Positions 6,309 through 13,400 of a stretch of DNA of 24,177 nt are shown piece by piece. The position numbers and the translations under genes were made by a program. The notes under the pieces were generated by a model that saw only the letters and a program-made list of their open reading frames with translations, was not told the DNA's origin and did no database searches. Numbering within the stretch: position 1 is the stretch's first letter; every line of letters starts with the position of its first letter. Source of the stretch: Acidobacteriota bacterium (GTDB lineage Bacteria; Acidobacteriota; JAAYUB01; JAMOQF01); the NCBI GenBank assembly GCA_027040585.1, contig JALULU010000279.1:1-24177 (forward strand), given 5' to 3'.

Positions 6309-8381
6309 TCACTTTTTAGAACCTAAAATATCTTCTTTAACGTTTTCCGGAACCTGTTCATATTTTAAAAAGTGCATTGTATAAGATGCCCTGCCCTGGG
6401 AAAGTGACCTCAAATCTGTTGCATAGCCAAACATCTCACCAAGAGGTACATTTGCTGAAATAACCTGAGTGTGTATTCTGTGTTCTATGTTATTAATTCT
6501 ACCCCTCCTTGAATTTATACTACTTAAAACATCGCCCAAATACTCTTCAGGCGTAACAACCTCAACCTTCATTATAGGTTCGAGTAAAATTGGTTTAGCT
6601 CTCTTTACAGCATCTTTAAAAGCCATAGAACCAGCAATTTTAAAAGACATTTCCGAAGAATCAACTTCGTGATATGAACCATCATACAATTCTACTTTAA
6701 CATCGACCACCTCGTATCCTGCTACAATACCGGTTTCCATTGCCTCTTTAATGCCAATTTCAACTGCCGGTATAAATTCTTTTGGTATGGCACCTCCGGT
6801 TATCTTATTAACAAAAATCAATCCTTCTCCACTTTCTGCAGGTTCAACTCTTATTTTCACATGCCCATATTGACCATGTCCCCCTGTCTGCTTAACAAAT
6901 TTTCCTTCTCCTTTAGAAGGTGTTGTTATTGTTTCTTTATAAGCCACCTGAGGTTTTCCAACATTTACTTCAACATTGAATTCTCTTTTTAATCTATCTA
7001 TAATGATTTCAAGATGAAGTTCCCCCATACCTGAAATTATTGTTTGACCTGTATCTTCATCTGTTCTAACTTTAAAGGTTGGATCCTCAACGGACAACTT
7101 TGATAGTGCATTCCCCAATCTTTCTAAATCAGATTGCGTTTTGGGCTCAACAGCAACTGAAATAACAGGTGCAGGAAATTCAAGGGTCTCAAGCACTACT
7201 GGGTGCTCTTTGTCACAAATTGTATCTCCAGTGGAAACAGATTTTAATCCAACAACTGCTGCAATATCACCTGCCCACAGTTCCTTTATCTCTTCACGCT
7301 TGTTGGCATGCATTTTAAGAAGTCTTCCTATCCTTTCATTTTTCCCCTTTGTCGAATTGAAAACAGTTGAACCACTGTTTAAATGGCCTGAATATACCCT
7401 TAAAAAACTCAAACTCCCAACGTATGGGTCAGTCATAATCTTAAAAATTAAGGCTGAAAAGGGCTCATCATCAGAGGATTTCCTCTCAATGATATTTCCA
7501 TCAGGATCCTTGCCTTTTATAGGTGGAATATCAACAGGCGAAGGAAGGTAATCAATTACAGCATCTAAAAGTGGCTGTACTCCTTTATTTTTAAATGCAG
7601 ATCCACATAAAACAGGTGTAAATTTAAGCTCTATTGTCCCCTTTCTTAAACATTTTTTTACCTCCTCTTCAGAAATTTCTTCACCTTCTAAATATTTTTC
7701 AAGTACTTCATCATCCATTTCAACAACTGCATCAAGCATCCTTTCTCTAAAACTCTTTGCTTCATTTAAAAAATTTTCAGGTATATCAATTCTTTCATAC
7801 TCCGCCCCAAGTGTATCTTCCCTGTAAACATAAGCTTTCATTTTTACCAAATCTATAACACCTTTAAAATCATCCTCTTTACCCATTGGCAATTGTATGG
7901 CAACAGGTGTAGTTTCAAGTCTACTCTTCATCATTGCAAGACAGTTGATAAAATCTGCCCCTGCTCTATCCATTTTGTTCACAAAACCAATTCTTGGAAC
8001 CCCATACTTATCTGCCTGTCTCCACACCGTTTCAGATTGAGGTTCAACACCTCCAACAGCACAAAAAACAGCTATAGCACCATCTAAAACCCTCAAAGAC
8101 CTTTCAACCTCTGCAGTAAAATCAACATGTCCAGGGGTATCAATGATATTTATTCTATGTTTTCTCCAGAAACAAGTGGTTGCAGCAGAGGTTATAGTAA
8201 TTCCCCTTTCCTGCTCCTGCTCCATCCAATCCATAGTTGCAGTTCCATCATGTACTTCTCCAATCCTGTGAGTAATTCCAGTGTAATACAAAATTCTCTC
8301 AGTAGTAGTAGTCTTTCCGGCATCAATATGAGCCATAATCCCTATATTTCTTGTTTTTTCTAAAGGTACCATTCTTCCCAC
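6309..8381 (-). CDS. fusA: Translation elongation factor G
   Basis: EF-G is the cytoplasmic GTPase that drives translocation of tRNA and mRNA and, with RRF, ribosome recycling. The product is 690 residues, the normal size. GTPase motifs are intact: P-loop AHIDAGKT (residues 17-24), RGITI (59-63), DTPGH (81-85) and NKMD (135-138). Domains II-V follow, with GELHLEIIIDRLKREF in domain III and the domain IV region GGHGQYGHVKIRVEP. The start is GTG at 8381, supported by AAAGGAG 7 nt upstream; the ATG at 8372 is too far from it. Its ribosome-binding site lies directly after a terminator-like hairpin. The tuf gene that usually follows is absent. Confidence 0.98.
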   Translation of the reverse strand: MGRMVPLEKTRNIGIMAHIDAGKTTTTERILYYTGITHRIGEVHDGTATMDWMEQEQERGITITSAATTCFWRKHRINIIDTPGHVDFTAEVERSLRVLDGAIAVFCAVGGVEPQSETVWRQADKYGVPRIGFVNKMDRAGADFINCLAMMKSRLETTPVAIQLPMGKEDDFKGVIDLVKMKAYVYREDTLGAEYERIDIPENFLNEAKSFRERMLDAVVEMDDEVLEKYLEGEEISEEEVKKCLRKGTIELKFTPVLCGSAFKNKGVQPLLDAVIDYLPSPVDIPPIKGKDPDGNIIERKSSDDEPFSALIFKIMTDPYVGSLSFLRVYSGHLNSGSTVFNSTKGKNERIGRLLKMHANKREEIKELWAGDIAAVVGLKSVSTGDTICDKEHPVVLETLEFPAPVISVAVEPKTQSDLERLGNALSKLSVEDPTFKVRTDEDTGQTIISGMGELHLEIIIDRLKREFNVEVNVGKPQVAYKETITTPSKGEGKFVKQTGGHGQYGHVKIRVEPAESGEGLIFVNKITGGAIPKEFIPAVEIGIKEAMETGIVAGYEVVDVKVELYDGSYHEVDSSEMSFKIAGSMAFKDAVKRAKPILLEPIMKVEVVTPEEYLGDVLSSINSRRGRINNIEHRIHTQVISANVPLGEMFGYATDLRSLSQGRASYTMHFLKYEQVPENVKEDILGSKK

Positions 8382-8398
8382 TTTTAATCTCCTTTAAC

Positions 8399-8427
8399 AA
8401 AAAAGGTCACAGCAAAAGCTGCGACCC
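8399..8427 (-). terminator. Intrinsic terminator or attenuator between rpsG and fusA
   Basis: Minus-strand RNA forms GGTCGCAGC (8426-8418), loop TTTT, GCTGTGACC (8413-8405). This is a 9-bp stem with a single G-U pair, followed at once by six T residues (8404-8399). On the plus strand the wobble becomes an A/C mismatch and there is no T-tract after it, so the element is directional for the str transcript. The fusA ribosome-binding site starts only a few bases downstream, leaving no room for a new promoter. The hairpin must therefore be read through for fusA expression. Confidence 0.8.
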
Positions 8428-8464
8428 TCCAATATATATTTGTTTATTTGCTTTAAATCTTAGA

Positions 8465-8935
8465 TTACCATCTGAAATGAGCAAAAGCCTTATTGGCTTC
8501 AGCCATTCTATGAGTGTCCTCTTTCTTCTTGATAGAAGCTCCTCTTCCATTATAAGCATCTATTAATTCAGCAGCCAATCTTTCTGTCATGGTCTTTTCA
8601 CCACGTTCCCTTGCATAATTTATTATCCATCTTATTGCAAGTGCTTGAGCTCTATGAGGAGCAACTTCTACTGGGACCTGATAGTTAGCTCCACCAATTC
8701 TTCTGGATTTAACTTCCTGCTGAGGTTTAACATTCTCCAATGCTTTTTTGAAAACCTTTAGTGGATCTTCTTTTATTCTCTTCTTTATAAGTTCAAGGGC
8801 AGAATAAAAAATTTTCTCAGATACAGTTTTCTTACCACCCCACATCATATAATTTATAAACTTCGTTACCAGTTCACTGTTATAAATTGGATCCGGTAGA
8901 ACTGTTCTTTTCTTTGCTTGTCTTCTTCTTGGCAT
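8465..8935 (-). CDS. rpsG: 30S ribosomal protein S7
   Basis: S7 nucleates assembly of the small-subunit head and contacts E-site tRNA. The 156-residue protein begins MPRRRQAKKRTVLPDPIYNS and has the conserved IGGANYQVPVEVAPHRAQAL (about residues 76-95) and the C-terminal KKKEDTHRMAEANKAFAHF. The length is normal. TAGGAG lies 6 nt before the ATG. It follows rpsL by 17 nt and is followed by the hairpin in front of fusA. Confidence 0.98.
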   Translation of the reverse strand: MPRRRQAKKRTVLPDPIYNSELVTKFINYMMWGGKKTVSEKIFYSALELIKKRIKEDPLKVFKKALENVKPQQEVKSRRIGGANYQVPVEVAPHRAQALAIRWIINYARERGEKTMTERLAAELIDAYNGRGASIKKKEDTHRMAEANKAFAHFRW

Positions 8936-8952
8936 TTCAAACTCCTAAAAAG

Positions 8953-9324
8953 TTATTTTGATCTTTTAGTTCCATATTTGGACCTTGAATTCTTTCTGTT
9001 ATCAACACCGGCACAATCAAACTTACCCCTAACAACGTGATATCTAACACCTGGTAAATCCTTAACACGACCACCTCTAATTAATACAACAGAGTGTTCC
9101 TGAAGATTGTGTCCTTCTCCCGGTATATACGTGGTAACCTCTATCCCATTGGTTAACCTAACACGAGCAACTTTTCTCAATGCTGAATTTGGTTTTTTCG
9201 GAGTTGCTGTATAAACCCTTGTACAAACTCCCCTTTTTTGAGGACATCTTTTTAAAGCAGGACTTTTTGTCTTCTTTAATATCTTTTTCCTGCCATATCT
9301 AACTAACTGATTAATTGTAGGCAC
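8953..9324 (-). CDS. rpsL: 30S ribosomal protein S12, GTG start
   Basis: S12 lies at the decoding centre and controls accuracy; it is the classic streptomycin target. The 123-residue product starts MPTINQLVRYGRKK, and the conserved TPKKPNSALRKVARVRLTNG and VLIRGGRVKDLPGVRYHVVRG segments are intact, including the lysine-rich loop linked to streptomycin response. The start is GTG at 9324, with AGGAGAGGTG just upstream. It is the first gene after a consensus promoter, so it heads the str cluster. Confidence 0.98.
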   Translation of the reverse strand: MPTINQLVRYGRKKILKKTKSPALKRCPQKRGVCTRVYTATPKKPNSALRKVARVRLTNGIEVTTYIPGEGHNLQEHSVVLIRGGRVKDLPGVRYHVVRGKFDCAGVDNRKNSRSKYGTKRSK

Positions 9325-9363
9325 TACTTCACCTCTCCTTAAAAATTACAAAATAAAGGCAAA

Positions 9364-9392
9364 TTTATACCAAATGATGGATAACATGTCAA
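9364..9392 (-). promoter_or_regulatory. Consensus sigma70-type promoter for the str cluster
   Basis: The minus strand has a perfect TTGACA (9392-9387), a 17-nt spacer and TATAAA (9369-9364), ending about 40 nt before the rpsL start codon. It is one of the strongest promoter matches in the window. It fits the need to transcribe rpsL-rpsG-fusA at a high rate. It begins only about 11 nt past the stop of the upstream membrane-protein gene. Confidence 0.85.
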
Positions 9393-9402
9393 GGAAATAT
9401 TC

Positions 9403-9813
9403 TTATTTCAGAAATTTATAAAAAATTGGTGGTAAAAGAGAAAAGATTACTCCACTAAGTAAATTTAAAATAATTATTATCTTTAAATCCCTGAGCTTTT
9501 TCAAAATTACTATCAAATTTGACAGGATACTTATTCCCAAAAAAACCACTAAAAAATATATAAAAAAAGCCTTCTCGCCTAAAAATGGCAAAAACAAAAA
9601 GGAATATATTGATGAAAAAAGTGGACCCAATATCAGAGAAGAAAAACTAAAAATTATAAAAATGACAACTACTTTAGCAACACTTCTCGGTTGAGGTGAC
9701 ACTCTCCTTATATGAAAAATAAAAAACAATGAAATCAAAATTGAAAAAATAAGTCCCGAAAAAAAACCAGAAAAAAACACAACATAAAATTTATCCATAA
9801 ATAACTTTATCAT
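9403..9813 (-). CDS. Hypothetical four-helix membrane protein
   Basis: I do not recognise this family. The 136-residue product is almost entirely hydrophobic, with four probable transmembrane segments at about residues 8-32, 46-72, 76-104 and 110-133. They are separated by short charged turns such as HIRRVSPQPRSVAK and LKKLRDLK. No catalytic motif is visible. Its ATG overlaps the stop of the YdcF-like gene as ATGA and it has little ribosome-binding sequence of its own, so it is probably translationally coupled to that gene. The two proteins may act together in the membrane. It is the last gene before the str promoter. Confidence 0.75.
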   Translation of the reverse strand: MIKLFMDKFYVVFFSGFFSGLIFSILISLFFIFHIRRVSPQPRSVAKVVVIFIIFSFSSLILGPLFSSIYSFLFLPFLGEKAFFIYFLVVFLGISILSNLIVILKKLRDLKIIIILNLLSGVIFSLLPPIFYKFLK

Positions 9814-10430
9814 CCAAACACCTTTACAAAAAGTAAACCAAAAAACTCATGAAAAATCAACCTCAAATATCTAAAGTATCCACACCTAATAATTTCACCA
9901 TTGTTTTCAATATGGGCAAAATAAAACTTAAATTTGCTTTTCTTTTTGCTTAAAATTTTATCCATTAAATATTTGCATCTCCTTTCATGATAAGGAGAGG
10001 TAACAATTATAACAGATTTAAATCCATATTTTTTAACTACCCCAAGTATCATTCCTAAATCACCTGTAGTACTATAGTTCTTTTTATCCCTTTTGTAAAA
10101 TTTAATGATCTTATCATTGTCAATTCCCTCTTCTCTTAGAAACTTATTAGCAATGGTTTGTTCACCGTAATATCCAGCAAAAAAAATCTTATCTGCCTTT
10201 TCTTCCTTTAACAATTTAATCCCCAATTTTATCCTCTCGGTGGATGCTCTTCCAAGGGTAATATTTTTACCCACAATTGCACCACCACCTAAAACTGCTA
10301 TTAAATCAGCCCTTTCTGGCAATTTATTTTTAACTTTAAAATATCTAAGGACAAAATTTCTCGGCAATAGCAAAAAAATCATCAAAAATGTTAAAAATAG
10401 CAGAAATAATAAAAATATTACTTTTTTCAT
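9810..10430 (-). CDS. YdcF/DUF218-family membrane-anchored protein
   Basis: The 206-residue product has one N-terminal transmembrane segment (residues 4-23). A soluble DUF218-type domain follows: ADLIAVLGGG (41-50), GRASTERIKLGIKLLKE, ADKIFFAGYYGE, NYSTTGDLGMILGVVKKYG and SVIIVTSPYHERRCKYLM. In this family the conserved glycine-rich, RxxxxxxL and STxxN/D-like motifs form a Rossmann-like pocket. Members include ElyC and SanA, tied to envelope and peptidoglycan physiology, but the exact reaction is not established. The ATG at 10430 follows directly on the T-tract of a strong terminator and has no visible ribosome-binding site, which is unusual. The next in-frame ATG would cut the membrane segment. 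Confidence 0.85.
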   Translation of the reverse strand: MKKVIFLLFLLFLTFLMIFLLLPRNFVLRYFKVKNKLPERADLIAVLGGGAIVGKNITLGRASTERIKLGIKLLKEEKADKIFFAGYYGEQTIANKFLREEGIDNDKIIKFYKRDKKNYSTTGDLGMILGVVKKYGFKSVIIVTSPYHERRCKYLMDKILSKKKSKFKFYFAHIENNGEIIRCGYFRYLRLIFHEFFGLLFVKVFG

Positions 10431-10458
10431 AAAAAAAGAAGGGGGGAAATTTCCCCCC
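10431..10458 (-). terminator. Strong intrinsic terminator after the subtilase gene
   Basis: Bases 10441-10458 are a perfect 18-bp palindrome, GGGGGGAAATTTCCCCCC. On the minus strand it is followed by TTCTTTTTTT (10440-10431). This is a textbook terminator 9 nt after the subtilase stop codon. Its T-tract ends exactly at the ATG of the YdcF-like gene, so any transcription of that gene from upstream must pass through it. On the plus strand the following bases are TATAAAAG, so it is not bidirectional. Confidence 0.9.
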
Positions 10459-10467
10459 TATAAAAGA

Positions 10468-13400
10468 TTACTGTGCAGAAACAGAACTTATAAAATCAAG
10501 TGCATCGTTTCCAAAAAGCTCAAAGGCAAAAACAGGGCTATCACTTGTAACGTGTATATAACCAGATGATTGACCTAAAAGATGTGTCAAATTCTGAAAC
10601 TGGCTGAGAAGCGCAATAAGTTTCGCATTTGAATTAACAGTAATGTTTCCTGTTTTTCCATACAATTTGCCATCTGAACCATAGACTTCAATATTTACAG
10701 TAACCTTGGAATCATTTGGATTTACGAGAGCAAGTCCTGTCCAGAATTTTACACTTCCAACTATACCATTTGCAACCTGTGAAAAGTAAAGATCCGTCAT
10801 ACCAGCTGTCTGAAGTGGTAATGTTGCCCTGTAGTGGTCATCCGTTGGACATCCAAACTCAAGTGCTCCTATTAAAGGTTGATCTGAATCTACTTCTACC
10901 CAACCCAGACTTTTCTCAACAGATGTATCAAGACCAATATCAGCATTAGTAAGGATTTTTATTCCATTAGCTGGGATTGTATAGGAAAGTGGGCTTCCAG
11001 ATGTAGTTCCATCCTCATTATGGAAAATTACATTTACACTTGCGTTAGATGAAGAAGTATTTACTAAAAATAAGGTAGTGTAATATTGATCCTGCCAGTA
11101 AACAGTATGAGGAGCATAAAGTTTTGTATTACCACTTGAAACATTTACACCATTTACGGAACTAATTGAAGCTGAACCATCTCTGACTAAGGCATTTGCA
11201 ATTAAATTGCCACTTCCACTTATTTCAACATAGCCGTCAAATCCCTGTCCAAAAATCTGGTCAATGGTATTAATATAAGATCCATTTGCTGGAATTGTAA
11301 CAGTTGTAGTTCCAACACTTCCATTTTCATCATAACCTTTAAGAGTTACATCCTGACTTGAACCAGAAAGATTTACCACATAAAGGGTTGTTGAAAAATT
11401 CCCTGTATTTTTAATCTCTGGAACAATTAAATCACTGTAACCCTGAGTAAATCCGTTTGAACCGTCAAGTCCAGTTAAAGATCCACTTGAAAAATCTTCA
11501 AGTAAGAAAAATCCCTTAAGGCCACTTACGCTACTCTCTGCCTTAATCCAGCCAACTGAACCATCAGCAATATTTGGAAAAATTGATGGAAGTTCATAGG
11601 CTATTTGACTGCCAGGATTTAACTGCATTATATCTGATTGGGCAATTTCATTACCATTTGTATCATATGCGGTAAATTTAATAAGAGCCGGATTGCTATT
11701 TGTATTTACAAATCCATAACCCACATTTTTAGAACCTGACTGGTAGTCCAAAACTGGAAAATAGATTGTCTGAGCAGTTGTAAAAGTTGATGTAGGCTTA
11801 AAAACAAGCTGTGTATTTGATAGGTCAAAGCTATCACTCTTGGTAAAAGCCTCGTAAATTGGTGCGTTTACAGGAATTGTAATTGGATTTGTATAGGTTG
11901 AAAGGTCAACCTCATCCACTTTGTAATCTACACCACCTGGGGAAAGTCCTACAACCCCTTTGTAATAAACTCCATCTACACCTTCCTGATAAAGGATCAT
12001 TGAACAACTTCCATAGTCAAAGGTTATAGTTCCATCTTTCTTAAGTGTCACAGAAAATGTGTTTGAACCAAGCGAACCGTTTTCTCCCCACTGTTTTACT
12101 CCATTCCATGAGACCTTTACATAGTCATCTCCAGTCTCCATTGTAATCTCATTTGCATTTCCCTTTTCTTTTGCAACATCTGTATATAGCGGTGCAATCC
12201 TTGGTTCATACCATAATAATGCCTCTGGATCCCTTTCCTGCCATTCATAGCCAGCATTAAATGTTATGTTACCATCACTATTTACATACATTCCACTATA
12301 TGTCTTACCATAAAATGGGAATGTGAACCCATTTGGAAATGGTATATAGATTGAATCATCATCATCTAAACCTGCAAGATCTGTTGGAGTTGTGCCAAGT
12401 GTATACGTAAAACTATTTGACTGGACTAAGTCACTTACATTACCTTTACTGTCTACAATATAGCCATAGGCAGATACAGTATCCCCTACATTTGATGCAA
12501 AATACATAAAAGCATATATTTCCCATGCCTCCTTCATCTCTTCACTTACCTGAGGACTTTCGGTTGAAAGATCTATCTCATATGGAATGGTTCCAGTATC
12601 GTGTCCATTTACCTGAAAGAAAACATACAACTTCTTTGCATCTAAATTTGGATCATAATATTTATATCCTAAATCAGTTGTAACATATGTTGGATAAGAA
12701 GAACCATCAGAGGTAGTGAAGATTTCATCTTCAGCAAGATCAAGTTCCTCTAAAATAGGTGGTGTATCAGGTATGGCAACCTTTAAAGTAAAATTCTTTG
12801 TAAAGGTCTGGCCACCTGCTGTAATTGTAAGGGTAAAATTCAAATCCTTTCCCCCCTCTACAGATGGATCTACTGTTAAAGTAAAGGAACCATAAGGTGC
12901 GACTGTATCACCGGCAGAAATATCACCATAATAGGCATTACTTGTGGATATATTTACCTTGTCACTGCTTGAAGAAAGAGTAGCATTGACATTTGAAGCA
13001 TCAACTGAAGAGTTATTTGAAAGTGAAATTACTAAGTTTACCGTTTCACCTGGGTCAAGAATTCCATTATTATTCCCATTTGAATCGTCTATATTAAGAT
13101 CCGCTATATTTAACTGAAGGGCATTTGCCATTGAAACATCACCTGTTACTACAAGAGCAAACCCCTGTTTAAAATCTTCACCAAAACCTGGAACATTTGT
13201 TCCCTTTACCTTTAAGGTATATGTTCCACTTTGAGGGGCTTTAATTAAAATTCCCTCAACATTGTTTAATGTATCTGTTCCAGTCGGATTCTGTGCAGAT
13301 TCCTTTAAATCGCCGGAAGTTTGATCATTCCATTGGTTTCCCCTATAAATTGTACCATCTGGAGCCACAAGTTCAAGGTCAAGGTCATTTACAAGTTCCT

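Noticed and set aside
6291..6310. A/T-rich run after fusA as an intrinsic terminator
   Set aside because: TTTTTTAAAAAA can pair with itself but has no GC stem or loop. It more likely belongs to the upstream region of the rpsJ promoter.
9394..9409. GAAATA/TATTTC pairing at the end of the four-helix gene as a terminator
   Set aside because: It is a short 6-bp AT stem without a following T-tract, and it overlaps the stop codon.
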